DNA of 64,000 bases from assembly GCA_964575335.1 (NCBI GenBank), contig CAZNPU010000008.1:50829-114828 (forward strand). The letters are read 5' to 3'. This DNA is from CAZNPU01 sp964575335 (GTDB taxonomy: Bacteria; Planctomycetota; Phycisphaerae; Phycisphaerales; SM1A02). This document shows positions 44,245 through 53,002 of the stretch, in pieces. The notes beneath the pieces are model-generated. The model saw nothing but the letters and a program-made list of their open reading frames with translations. It ran no database searches and was not told the DNA's origin. Both the position numbers and the translations under genes were made by a program. The first letter of the stretch is position 1. Each line of letters starts with the position of its first letter.

Positions 44245-45113
44245 TGACTTGCCAATCTGAACTGCGTGACCGGGAATTCCAGCCAACGAACCATCTGCAG
44301 AACCGCCCAGAGCATGATTCCCGCGACCGGAAGCATGATCCATCCGGCCCAATCATGAAACTGCTGAGCCACCTCAACATTGCCGTAGCCGAATATCAAA
44401 CTTGTCGGCACAAGCCGCAGCACGTTGCACACCATCGCGATGGCGGGGCTGAGGATCAGCAGCAGCGCCCGCGTTCCGGGCTTCAGCGCTGTGCCGAACG
44501 CGAAGAAATACACCACAAGCGTCAAGGCAAAGACCATGCGCATGCCGTTGCAGGCTTCGCCGACAGCGACCTGTTCTCCGTTGATGATCAGCACGTTGCC
44601 GCTTTTGATGGCGATGACGCCGATGAACTCGAGCATCGAATGCGTGACGGTGGTCGCCAACTCCTGCAATGGGTACGCGATGCGGTGGCGGATTTCTCCG
44701 GGCACAGGCAGCATGAACGCCAGCACCGCAAAAACTGGTGCGAGCAACTGCACTGGCGCCATCCCAGTCATGGACAGCAGCACGCCCAGCACCGACACCA
44801 CCGCCCCGGCGTGCCAAGCGATCTGAACGCCGTTTTCAAACCCCCACCAACTCACAATCCAGCCCCCCGCCGCAACCAGCAACCCTACGAAGCTGGGCTG
44901 CACCATGACATACCGCAACCGGCTCCGCCTCAGCCATAGCAGCCACATCGCCACAATCGGCGCAAGAAAAATGTGCGATTGCTCGCTGTCACGCAGCCCG
45001 ATGGCCACGATGTCAAGCAGCGGCTGCCGATGTAACCACAACGCGATACCCAGCAGCAACGCAAGCTGCACATAGTCACGGATACGCCAAGCTCTTCGAG
45101 GTCGCAACTGCAT
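44241..45113 (-). CDS. Exosortase
   Basis: Polytopic inner-membrane protease/transpeptidase of 290 residues with about eight hydrophobic segments. It is expected to cut PEP-CTERM-type sorting signals and link proteins to an outer carrier. The catalytic triad residues are visible: Cys188 in VGEACNGMRMV, Arg233 in CNVLRLVPTS and His253 in FHDWAGW. The early motif SHIFLAPIVAMWL is also conserved. Which exosortase subtype it is was not decided. It precedes the EpsI-like gene and follows the NDP-sugar transferase-like gene by 91 bases. Two candidate substrates lie at 26995-28720. Confidence 0.92.
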   Translation of the reverse strand: MQLRPRRAWRIRDYVQLALLLGIALWLHRQPLLDIVAIGLRDSEQSHIFLAPIVAMWLLWLRRSRLRYVMVQPSFVGLLVAAGGWIVSWWGFENGVQIAWHAGAVVSVLGVLLSMTGMAPVQLLAPVFAVLAFMLPVPGEIRHRIAYPLQELATTVTHSMLEFIGVIAIKSGNVLIINGEQVAVGEACNGMRMVFALTLVVYFFAFGTALKPGTRALLLILSPAIAMVCNVLRLVPTSLIFGYGNVEVAQQFHDWAGWIMLPVAGIMLWAVLQMVRWLEFPVTQFRLASQ

Positions 45114-45204
45114 CTGTCAACCGATCTGCCTGCTCGATCTTTCGTTTCGTTCAGTCTGAGGTCTTGTTCTGATCCTTCCCTGAATCACTCAACTCAATCG
45201 CTTC

Positions 45205-46200
45205 CTACCACGCCTGCGCATGACCGTTGCCGGCGCGCTGCGGCTTGTTGACGATCGCACTTGCTGCACGCAGCGTGGGTTTGCTGACAAACGACTGCAC
45301 AACCCTTGCCCGCGGCTCAACCACTGCCAGCGGTCCGACAACGCTTCGACTGACAATCGCCCCACCCCCGATCGTGGCTCCCCAGAGCACCACGCTGTCA
45401 TGCACCACCGCGCCGTCTTCAATGACTGCGCCGGGTTCGATTATGCAGCAGCCGTCCAGTACGGCCGAGCCAGAGATGGATGCCCGGTCAGACGCTCGAA
45501 TGTTCGTTCGGTTCCCCGATCCGTCAGCCAGGCTCTTGCGCACCGTGGCCAGATAGGATTCAAGGTTGTACAGCCGCCACGCTGCGTCGTCCAGCTTCGC
45601 GGTAACGACCTTTTCCCCCGCTGCGCTGAGTTCGGGGAGAAATTGCTCTTTCATGTCGAAATAGCCAATGGACGGGATGATGTCGATGGCTCTGCGCGAG
45701 AAGGCGTATACACCGCCCGGCTCATCCTTGCCCACGACGCCGACCACGCCGGCGATGTCGTTTCCCGCTTCGCCATCAATCACCTCAAGCAGCGGCGTCA
45801 ACGATGCAGGCGGCAGCCGCTTGCCCTCGCAGACCAACACCATGGCGTCATCGGGAAGTTCCGAAGTCACATCGCGCAGAATGCCGCCCGCTCCGCGCCA
45901 CGACGCCGGTTCCGCAATGATCCGCAGCACCGGACAGCCCTCGCCGCCTCGTCGATACGCGCCAGCGATCGCGCTGACCGCATCGACATCCGCTGCGGTG
46001 TTCACCACCACACGCACTTCAAGAAGGTCCGGCACCTTCGCCAACTCGCACATCCACGCATCCAGCAGCGTTCCCTGCGCTCCCACGGGCAGGCAGAGCA
46101 CATGAACGTCAATCGCCTCCCGCAGCGGCGATGGTCGAATACGTCCCGCCAGGATCACAGCGGCCATTGGTCGTTTGCAGCCGACTCCACTCACGTGCAT
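45205..46200 (-). CDS. NDP-sugar nucleotidyltransferase-like protein with degenerate active site
   Basis: Protein of 331 residues with the two-domain layout of sugar nucleotidyltransferases: an alpha/beta N-terminal part to about 220, and a C-terminal left-handed beta-helix (VLDGCCIIEPGAVIEDGAVV, then IGGGAIVSRSVVGPLAVVEP). The nucleotide-binding signature after AVILAG should read GG-x-GTRL-x-PLT. Here it is AVILAGRIRPSPLREAI, with the glycines and the Lys partner missing, so catalysis is doubtful. A start at ATG 46167 (MAAVILAG) is possible. It lies between the cupin and exosortase genes and may have a regulatory or scaffold function in polymer assembly. Confidence 0.7.
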   Translation of the reverse strand: MHVSGVGCKRPMAAVILAGRIRPSPLREAIDVHVLCLPVGAQGTLLDAWMCELAKVPDLLEVRVVVNTAADVDAVSAIAGAYRRGGEGCPVLRIIAEPASWRGAGGILRDVTSELPDDAMVLVCEGKRLPPASLTPLLEVIDGEAGNDIAGVVGVVGKDEPGGVYAFSRRAIDIIPSIGYFDMKEQFLPELSAAGEKVVTAKLDDAAWRLYNLESYLATVRKSLADGSGNRTNIRASDRASISGSAVLDGCCIIEPGAVIEDGAVVHDSVVLWGATIGGGAIVSRSVVGPLAVVEPRARVVQSFVSKPTLRAASAIVNKPQRAGNGHAQAW

Positions 46201-46257
46201 TGTCCTTTCAATCCCTGCTCCTGCTCCGCGATACGCAATACGCGATACAGACTCGAT

Positions 46258-46809
46258 TCAACCGTTTCGTGTTTCCCACGGGAATCCGTCAACGCTGTCC
46301 CACGGCCGCCGATATTCGTCAGGCTGCTGCGGGTTGTAGGCGTGCGTGACGTAATACAGCAACCCTGCAGGTGTAGGACCAACGCACGCAGCGCCATGCC
46401 ACAGCGGGGGCGGGATGATCAACACGCCCGGCCGCTTTTCGCCGGTAACAATCATCCACGCTGCACCGTCCGATTCTCGATACACGCCTGCTTTGATGTG
46501 CCCGACAAGGCACATCCAGAAATCAGTCTGCTTGTCATGTCGATGCCATGCTTTCACCACATTGGGGTACTGCATGGAGAAATTGATCTGCCCCTGCGCT
46601 CCAAGGACGCCGTTGAGCATGTTCATCAGCGACCAGCCACGGTCGTCGGTGTACGGCGTGACGGGCACAAACACCGGCTCAAGGCGCGATAATGCCGCTT
46701 CATGCGCTTCAGCCCACGACAAGCCGGTCAAAACTGCGGGCGATTGCACACGCACCGGCGAAGCTGATTGAGAACTGAGCGATATGGCGGGAGGAGAAGT
46801 GGACGACAT
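46258..46809 (-). CDS. dTDP-4-dehydrorhamnose 3,5-epimerase-like cupin
   Basis: Protein of about 183 residues of the RmlC-like cupin fold: YTDDRGWSLMNMLNGVLG, NFSMQYPNVVKAWHRHDKQT with the conserved His, and the C-terminal PGVLIIPPPLWHGAACVG. In RmlC this His is the catalytic base. Together with RfbA and RfbB it would convert dTDP-4-keto-6-deoxyglucose toward a rhamnose-type sugar, but RmlD was not found here and true RmlC substrate motifs are only partial. The start is uncertain (46809 chosen, 46896 possible). It is the first gene of the minus-strand locus. Confidence 0.75.
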   Translation of the reverse strand: MSSTSPPAISLSSQSASPVRVQSPAVLTGLSWAEAHEAALSRLEPVFVPVTPYTDDRGWSLMNMLNGVLGAQGQINFSMQYPNVVKAWHRHDKQTDFWMCLVGHIKAGVYRESDGAAWMIVTGEKRPGVLIIPPPLWHGAACVGPTPAGLLYYVTHAYNPQQPDEYRRPWDSVDGFPWETRNG

Positions 46810-47578
46810 GGATTGACTCGCGCAGATTGATGAACTTCCCGGACGTAACGACACGTCACAGCCGGGGTCGAAACGGATCAACGGCACGGGCGTCAAGGCC
46901 CTGCCGGGCGGAGAGCCTCACAAATCTTTCATCGGTCTGCCAGATCAGACACCGAAGCCCGTCCGCCACAAAACCTTTAGAGCTGGTGCAGTTGAAGCGA
47001 CATGCCTGCACGTGGGTTCGAGGAGTGTTCGACGGACGCTCGCAGCCCCACCGCCGCAGTTGTAATTGTACCTTGTAGAAAGTTAGCGTCCACAACAACA
47101 ATTTCACATCTTTGGCCTCTCTTATTCCATCAGTCATCCATCGTTATCGAACGAAAGCAAACGCTCTCAGATGGCAAATCAAGGGTAAATCATCGGTCCG
47201 CAGCCGCTTCGCCGCAGCAACTGGGCAATGCGCCGGAATCGGCAGCGTCACCGGCAGCGGCGATGCCTTGTATTGTCCCGTTTCCCGCTTCCGATCATCC
47301 TCGGAATCGGCCCTATAATCCCCGCCACGTTCGTGAGCAGACTGACTGGCTGGCTGCATCAAGTTTTTGGCTGTTCGGGGAAATACCGAACGTGCACGGG
47401 CGTTGGTGCATAAGGTCCGTTTCCCTGTTGACCGGTCGTCAAAGGCCAGCAGTTCACGATTGCGGATCCTCGCTGTGAACCGTCCATGACCGATCGGTGA
47501 GCTTTGCTGGAAGCTGATTCGGACCTTGTTTCAGCCCAACCGCCTTCGTTTCAGACCCGTACAGACCTCGTTTCACCC
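46810..47578. other. Divergent intergenic region, no gene recognised
   Basis: About 770 bases between the divergent cupin and MauE-like genes. It probably holds the promoter of the polysaccharide/exosortase operon. I could not identify a sigma54 or sigma70 match with confidence. Three GTTTCA-centred repeats lie at its right end. Confidence 0.4.
47524..47578 (+). repeat. Three approximate direct repeats before MauE-like gene
   Basis: CCTTGTTTCAGCCC (47524-47537), CCTTCGTTTCAGACCC (47543-47558) and CCTCGTTTCACCC (47566-47578) share the core GTTTCA, spaced 20 and 22 bases apart. They end directly at the ATG 47579 chosen for the following gene and could be protein-binding sites or an RNA leader element. 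Confidence 0.4.
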
Positions 47579-48742
47579 ATGCCGCAATCCAACGGTTCGA
47601 TCCCCGCGCTGCTCGGAACCCTGCTCTCACGAGTCATTGTGCCGCTCTGGGTCCTTGCCGGCGCTGTGCTCAAACTCAGCCACGGCGAGCCGGACAACCT
47701 GCCCAAAGGCATCTGGCAACCCGCGTATCAGGCCGGACTCGATCTCGACTGGCTTTTGGCAACGCTGATATCGCTTGAGTTCATGCTTGTTGCGGTGATG
47801 GTGTTCATCGCCCGGCTGGCAAGGCCCGCAGCGGTGTTCACTCTCAGCGTCTTTTGCCTTGTGCTGCTGAACGAACTGCGGATCGGCAATTTCACAAGCT
47901 GCGGATGCCTTGGCAACGTGCCGATGAAGCCGTGGCAGATGCTCGTCATCGACGGCACGCTGCTGGCTGGCGTGATTGCCTGCTGGATCATGGATCGCCG
48001 CCCGCAACTGACGTGGAAATACGGCCCGATAGCTGCCTCCGTTGCAACGCTGGCCTGCGCAACGCTCAGTTTCAGCCTGATTCTGGCTGGTCCTGCAGTA
48101 TCACCTGTTCCGGACGGCAACGAGGTTGCTGCCAATGATCGCAGCGATGCCACCGAGCATGCAGCGCCACGCGATGAGAACGCAAGCGAAGGCGTTCCGC
48201 AGTCGGATACAGGCCCTGAGCCAACCGATACGCCCCCACCCGCTGATGACGCTCAGCCTGCTGCAGCCCGGTCCCGGAATAACGCTGCTGTGCCGCCTGC
48301 AACAGCAACTGATCCCCGGCGCAACCCCGCGCCCAGACAGGCTCCGTCCAACTGGTTCCCCGACAACGTCAGCGCATGGGTCGGCAAGCCATGGCGGGAG
48401 ATTGACCTGTTCCAGTTCATGCCCATCTGGCCCAGCGACATGGATGGTCCGAAACGGTACGTTGTCTTTTACAGCCGCACGTGTGAGCACTGCGAGGAGA
48501 TGTTCCATTTTGACCTCATTGTGCCGCTGGATGCGCCGGTGACGGCAATCGAGATTCCCACCAGCCGCACGCAGCTCACCGCCAGCAATGCCTGGCCGCT
48601 GCCGGAAACCGACTGCGAACTGATGGCTCTGCCGCTGGGCACCACATGGCTGATGACGCCGCCGCTTGCGCTGAGGATCGAAAACGGCATCGTCACATGC
48701 GCCACCGAGGGCGACCACAAGAGCTGCCTGGGGCTGGAATGA
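47579..48742 (+). CDS. MauE/DoxX-like membrane protein with C-terminal thioredoxin-like domain
   Basis: Protein of about 387 residues. Residues about 10-165 contain four membrane helices of the MauE type, including VLLNELRIGNFTSCGCLGNV with a redox-looking Cys-x-Cys. A proline-, alanine-, asparagine- and aspartate-rich linker runs from about 190 to 270. The final part has a thioredoxin-like fold, with TCEHCEEMF (C-x2-C) in the active-site position. This resembles a disulfide exchange chain, with electrons possibly passing from the membrane domain to the periplasmic thiol domain. ATG 47579 is preferred over an upstream TTG frame starting at 47504. The substrate is unknown. Confidence 0.7.
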   Translation: MPQSNGSIPALLGTLLSRVIVPLWVLAGAVLKLSHGEPDNLPKGIWQPAYQAGLDLDWLLATLISLEFMLVAVMVFIARLARPAAVFTLSVFCLVLLNELRIGNFTSCGCLGNVPMKPWQMLVIDGTLLAGVIACWIMDRRPQLTWKYGPIAASVATLACATLSFSLILAGPAVSPVPDGNEVAANDRSDATEHAAPRDENASEGVPQSDTGPEPTDTPPPADDAQPAAARSRNNAAVPPATATDPRRNPAPRQAPSNWFPDNVSAWVGKPWREIDLFQFMPIWPSDMDGPKRYVVFYSRTCEHCEEMFHFDLIVPLDAPVTAIEIPTSRTQLTASNAWPLPETDCELMALPLGTTWLMTPPLALRIENGIVTCATEGDHKSCLGLE

Positions 48743-48883
48743 ATGCGTGGATGACTGCGGGAGCCCGTTTGTCTGGTCAGCATCCAAAAATCTATCGCTC
48801 CGAACGAAACGTACAGCTGGCGGCACAGGCTTCCTGCCGCATTTGCTTGTCCATGTTTCCTCATCCCCTTCCTTACCGCACAC

Positions 48884-48934
48884 GCCCGAATCGCATCGTC
48901 CTGTAGGTCATTGTGATTGCTTACGGGCTTTTTT
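48884..48934 (+). terminator. Possible terminator after MauE-like gene
   Basis: GCCCG at 48884-48888 can pair with CGGGC at 48924-48928, followed by six T residues. The loop of 35 bases is long and includes only weak internal pairing, so this is a tentative terminator. Confidence 0.3.
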
Positions 48935-48974
48935 GTTGGGCGAAACGCGAGCTTGGTGGTAACCTTGAATTGTC

Positions 48975-49298
48975 ATGTTGGGCAAGGTCAAGACCCTTGA
49001 TGCTCGATTGTTGACGCGACGCTGTGTGGCATGCGGCTATGACGGTGCGCTGCTGCAGGGCGGACAGGCTCGACGCTGTGCTCGCTGCGGCTGCGACCTG
49101 CAGAAGCGGCCGGCACGCAGCTACGCCGAAATGGAAGGATTGCTTGGTCATTCGCTTGCTCTTGATGATCAGGAGCAAGCGACCGACGAACCCTCGCCCG
49201 AGAGCCTGATTCAACGGTGGCTGGCGTTTTTGTTCATGGCGGTGATCTGCCTGATTGCGATCATCATGCTCGCCACCGCAGCCCTGGCGGAAATCTGA
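48975..49298 (+). CDS. Small zinc-ribbon membrane protein
   Basis: Protein of 107 residues. The N-terminal Cys pairs CVAC (C17, C20) and CARC (C35, C38) are spaced like a zinc ribbon, of the kind common in planctomycete proteins annotated as double zinc ribbon. A polar linker is followed by one C-terminal hydrophobic helix (LAFLFMAVICLIAIIMLATA). The protein is probably a small inner-membrane anchor with the ribbon in the cytoplasm. Its function is unknown. The start has no strong Shine-Dalgarno sequence. Confidence 0.7.
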   Translation: MLGKVKTLDARLLTRRCVACGYDGALLQGGQARRCARCGCDLQKRPARSYAEMEGLLGHSLALDDQEQATDEPSPESLIQRWLAFLFMAVICLIAIIMLATAALAEI

Positions 49299-49608
49299 AC
49301 CGCAAACGGCGCACAAAGCCCATTGGCGTTGCGGTACCGGATCAATTGAACTGCATCTCGCATGTGATCCGGATTGCGTCATCTCTCCGTACTGCCTGTC
49401 GATCTGTCCGTGGGCTGCCTGCAGACTAAACCGTCTCTGCCATCGCCCAGCCATCGTCATGGCTGTTCCCGGTTTCGGTTATGAGATGCGAGCAATCGGC
49501 AGCGCTGGATGCAAACTGACTCACAAGCCAATGGCCAGAACATCAGCACATCAACATGGCAAACGTCTGTTGAGCGGTTGATCTGCTGATTGTCACGATT
49601 TTGCCTTC
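49299..49608 (+). other. Intergenic stretch, nothing recognised
   Basis: About 310 bases between the zinc-ribbon gene and the cyclopropane synthase gene. No coding frame or hairpin with T run was recognised. Confidence 0.4.
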
Positions 49609-50976
49609 ATGAGCAGTGGTGCGAACCCCAGCCGATTGCGCGCAGCTGTGCTTGCCAGAGCCATCGCTGCACGCCCAGAATCCATTTTGCGTGCTTCGCG
49701 GTCCGTTGAGCATTTCTCAGCATACTGGATGCTTGCCATGCGAAACCTGATGCGTGAGCGTGTGCGCCAGGCCCTGAAAACGGCGGATGTCATCGTCAAC
49801 GGCAATCGGCCGTGGGATATCTACGTCCACGATGATCGGTTGTTTTCGCGGATACTCCGTCAGGGCATGCCCGGCATCTGCGAAAGTTATGTCGATGGCT
49901 GGTGGGATTGCCGCGCAATCGATCAGTTCTTTGAGCGCTGCCTGCGCGCTGATCTTCCCAGTCGCCTGGGCATCACTCGAACGTCGCTGACGCGGTGGCT
50001 GCAGGAATCGCTGTTCAATCTGCAGCGAAAGCGGCTCGCTTTCCACAACAGCGAGCAGCACTATGACCTCGGCAATGACCTTTTTGCGGCAATGCTCGAT
50101 CGACGCATGATTTATTCCTGCGGCTACTGGGAATCTGCCTCGACAATCGATCAGGCGCAGGAAGCCAAACTCGAACTGATCTGCCGCAAGCTCGCACTTG
50201 AACCCGGGATGCGGGTGCTTGACATCGGCTGCGGCTGGGGCGGCCTTGCGCAGTATGCAGCTGAGCGATTTGGCTGTCACGTCACCGGTATTACCGTTTC
50301 AGGCGAGCAGGCTGCGCTTGCGCGCCAGCGATGCAGCGGCTTGCCGGTGAAAATTCTCCTGCAGGATTATCGCGACATCAGCGGCTCATTTGATCGAGTG
50401 GTTTCGATCGGCATGTTCGAGCACGTCGGGCCGAAGAATCACCGCACCTTTATGCAAGTCGTGCATCGATGCATCGATCGCGACGGCATGTGCCTGCTTC
50501 ATTTCTTCGCCACGCAGCGCAGCTGGCCTAATCTGCGCGATACCGAAGTGATCTGGATCGCGCGTCGCATTTTTCCCAATCTTGTCGTGCCTTCGCTCAA
50601 ACAGGTCGGCCGCGCGATCGACGGACTTTTTGTGCTGGAAGACCTGCACAATATCGGATCGCATTACGATCCCACGCTCCTGGCGTGGTTCACGAACTTC
50701 GATCGCTGCTGGCCGCACTTGCGAACCCGGTACGGCCAGCGCTTTTATCGCATCTGGAAACTTTATCTGCTCTCGTGCGCCGGCGCGTTTCGCTCTCGCA
50801 AATACCAGGTTTGGCAAATGGTCTTCTCCAAAGCCGGCGTACCGGGCGGGTATCGTCCGGTGCGGCACGATGCCCTGCACATACCGCGTCATGAACTTCA
50901 GCTTGACGGTCAACCAAAGTCATCGGCCGCTGCGACATCGTTTGCGCGTCGCCGGGAGCATTTCGTGCAGTTGTAG
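49609..50976 (+). CDS. cfa: Cyclopropane-fatty-acyl-phospholipid synthase
   Basis: Methyltransferase of 455 residues transferring methylene from S-adenosylmethionine to unsaturated acyl chains of membrane lipids. It follows the E. coli Cfa pattern throughout: CESYVDGWWDCRAIDQFFE, HYDLGNDLFAAMLD, YSCGYWE, the SAM motif VLDIGCGWGGLA, ILLQDYRDI and SIGMFEHVGPKN. C-terminal CAGAFRSRKYQVWQMVFSK corresponds to the end of the catalytic fold. An extra N-terminal 50-residue piece relative to Cfa begins at ATG 49609. Downstream ATGs such as 49738 remain possible. Confidence 0.92.
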   Translation: MSSGANPSRLRAAVLARAIAARPESILRASRSVEHFSAYWMLAMRNLMRERVRQALKTADVIVNGNRPWDIYVHDDRLFSRILRQGMPGICESYVDGWWDCRAIDQFFERCLRADLPSRLGITRTSLTRWLQESLFNLQRKRLAFHNSEQHYDLGNDLFAAMLDRRMIYSCGYWESASTIDQAQEAKLELICRKLALEPGMRVLDIGCGWGGLAQYAAERFGCHVTGITVSGEQAALARQRCSGLPVKILLQDYRDISGSFDRVVSIGMFEHVGPKNHRTFMQVVHRCIDRDGMCLLHFFATQRSWPNLRDTEVIWIARRIFPNLVVPSLKQVGRAIDGLFVLEDLHNIGSHYDPTLLAWFTNFDRCWPHLRTRYGQRFYRIWKLYLLSCAGAFRSRKYQVWQMVFSKAGVPGGYRPVRHDALHIPRHELQLDGQPKSSAAATSFARRREHFVQL

Positions 50977-51102
50977 CGAATGAGCGCATCTGATCGCATG
51001 AAACGTGAAGCGCATGGGCCTGCTGCCTGAAGTCAGCTGTCTGAAGTCCGCGGCTGTGATCGGCAATGACTCTGGTTCAATGAATGCGAAAGGTTGTCCA
51101 AC

Positions 51103-51447
51103 GTGATCATCGCTGGCGCGATTCTCCTTGCCGTTGCAGCTCTCTGGGGGGCGATATTGGCGACGCTGCATCTCCGAGATAAGCACGTGTCCCTGGCATT
51201 GGCGCTGGGGCATGGCATGTTCGCAGCAGCGGGCGTTGCGCTGTTGGTGTGGGCTGCTGCGGTGCGACATAATTTCGGCGGACTGCTCGGAGCCAGCCTT
51301 CTCCTGTTTGTGGTCGCTGCAGTAGGCGGCGCCTACATGTTCTATCGTCACGGCATGAACCGGCGCATCCCCCCTGCATCGATCCTCGGTCATGGCGCAA
51401 TCGCCCTGACAGGCTACATTGTTCTGCTGATTCAGATTCTTGGCTGA
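51103..51447 (+). CDS. Small polytopic membrane protein, hypothetical
   Basis: Protein of 114 residues with four hydrophobic segments (IIAGAILLAVAALWGAILAT; GMFAAAGVALLVWAAAV; GASLLLFVVAAVGGAYMF; and ILGHGAIALTGYIVLLIQIL). The repeated pattern GHGMFAAAGVALL and GHGAIALTGYIVLL suggests an internal duplication. GTG 51103 is chosen because AAAGG lies about 10 bases upstream. A TTG at 51094 is less favourable. No family was recognised. Confidence 0.65.
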   Translation: MIIAGAILLAVAALWGAILATLHLRDKHVSLALALGHGMFAAAGVALLVWAAAVRHNFGGLLGASLLLFVVAAVGGAYMFYRHGMNRRIPPASILGHGAIALTGYIVLLIQILG

Positions 51448-52258
51448 CAGGTCGGAACGAAGCAGCGCAATGCAGTGCAGCATAGCGTACCGCACCACTG
51501 AACAGGCAAAACACACACGTCCTTACTCACGCTTGTCTGAACGAATGCCTGATGCAGCAGCGTTCGATGAGTTGCTTAGGGAGCGCTGTGCATTCAAATA
51601 TCCCGCAAAACTTCGCTGCGCCCATTGCCTGCCCCCGTGCATATCAATGATCATGAGCAAAGCCAGTTGCACGGACGCGACCTCACTCGATTCTCCGCTG
51701 TCGTATGTTGCAGCGGCAGGCATTGCGGCGTGTGACGTCGATGTGGAAGACCATGACCGTCTTCCCACGGATAACATCGACCATGACCACACGACCGCGC
51801 CGGCTCTCCGGAGCCAAGGTTTCGACGTCGACGTGCAAACCGCGGCTCTTTGCTTGCCTCCGCGAACGTCGAGTTGCCCGGAAGCGCAGGCAATATGCCC
51901 GCAGGTGCAACATGAAGCATGATTGTGATGTCCATCCCCTGCTCACGCATCAAAGACCGCGATGTGCAATGATGCGTTTAGGATGATCCAGACCGATGTG
52001 CATCACGCCACATGCACCCATTGCGCGAAATGCGCTCATGGGTGCTTTTTGATTTTTGCCGCTCGCCGATTGTGAGCCGAGCGATGTCCAGACGCTGCGC
52101 GCACTCTTATTGGTGCGATCAAGCAAGCACAGCAGGCACTCAGTATCCCATTGGGATGGACGCGATTTCAGATGCAACGGATATGCATTGCGAGCGTAAT
52201 CGTCCATGCGCCGTCATCGTCGCGTCTCACCGACATGCTTTGCTGTACGAACTGCGCT
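51448..52258. other. Gene-poor region containing a terminator and a palindrome
   Basis: About 810 bases with no convincing protein gene. Short open frames on both strands have compositions unlike their neighbours and no recognisable motifs. It contains a strong forward terminator (52014-52050) and the perfect 13-base palindrome ATCCCATTGGGAT (52145-52157). A small RNA or very short gene on the + strand is possible. Confidence 0.4.
52014..52050 (+). terminator. Strong rho-independent terminator
   Basis: GCACCCAT pairs with ATGGGTGC to give 8 bp. An inner GCGC/GCGC stem closes a GAAAT loop, and five T residues follow immediately. It reads only on the + strand. The nearest upstream + gene ends at 51447, 567 bases away. 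Confidence 0.75.
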
Positions 52259-52714
52259 TCAGGATGGGAAAACGCGCAGCAGGTCCAGGCTCGTGATGAT
52301 GCCGATGATTTCGTTTCGTTCATCAACAACCACAATGCGATGCACCTGTTCCTCCGCCATGCGCTTCGCGACGGCGTTGACCGGCTCATCCGGTAAGCAG
52401 GTGACCGGTTCAACCGACATAAAGTCCTCGACGATTCCAAGATCATCGAATCTGTCAGCACGCCGCTTGGCAAGAGTGGGCAGCAGGTCGTCTGCACCAA
52501 GCCCCAGGCCGCCGGTCACGCACCACTGTAAAAGATCGGTTTTCGACACCACCCCCACCAGGCGATCCTGCGCGTTCACCACCGGCACACCTGAAATGTT
52601 GTTGTCGGTCAGCACACGGGCCAGCTCACGCGCGGTGGTTGTTGTGTCGACCGTAATCGGATCGGTTGTCATGATGTCACGGGCGAGAATTGTCGATTGG
52701 GCGGCATGTGCCAT
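52259..52714 (-). CDS. CBS-domain pair protein
   Basis: Soluble protein of 151 residues made of two CBS domains: ARDIMTTDPITVDTTTTARE with SGVPVVNAQDRLVGVVSKTD, then VEDFMSVEPVTCLPDEPVNA with HRIVVVDERNEIIGIITSLD. CBS pairs bind adenine nucleotides and act as energy-state or ligand sensors. Here there is no fused catalytic domain. ATG 52714 is preferred over an upstream extension because AAAGGA lies about 8 bases before it. No partner gene is adjacent. Confidence 0.88.
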   Translation of the reverse strand: MAHAAQSTILARDIMTTDPITVDTTTTARELARVLTDNNISGVPVVNAQDRLVGVVSKTDLLQWCVTGGLGLGADDLLPTLAKRRADRFDDLGIVEDFMSVEPVTCLPDEPVNAVAKRMAEEQVHRIVVVDERNEIIGIITSLDLLRVFPS

Positions 52715-53002
52715 GTGCAGGTTCCTTTCTCTGCAGTACATCGCGACGGTGTAGACGATGGTGTAGAGGAGATCTTTTCGACCACGCTTCCTGTCGCCTG
52801 TATGAATTATTAACGCACGCAGCAGCCGCTTCAGCCACCGGGAAAGCACCCCGTCTCATCTCGGCGCAAGCGTTGTCCGATTCAGTCCGAACAAGCCTGG
52901 CTAGTCTGTCCTGGAACTGCATTCGGTCTTTATTGGGACCGCATTGGGACTGCACTGAATTGAACGGCCGGACGTTCTGCGGGTACGCTATCGCCACTGC
53001 CC

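Noticed and set aside
45220..46692. Long + strand frame of 490 codons
   Set aside because: Antisense to the NDP-sugar transferase-like and cupin genes, which have clear family motifs on the minus strand.
47010..47035. GGGTTCGAGG resembling a tRNA T-loop
   Set aside because: No complementary stem of five pairs and no cloverleaf partner sequences.
51440..51922. + strand frame of 160 codons
   Set aside because: Overlaps the end of the small membrane protein gene. Its composition is unlike neighbours and it has no motif or Shine-Dalgarno sequence. Treated as a gene-poor region instead.
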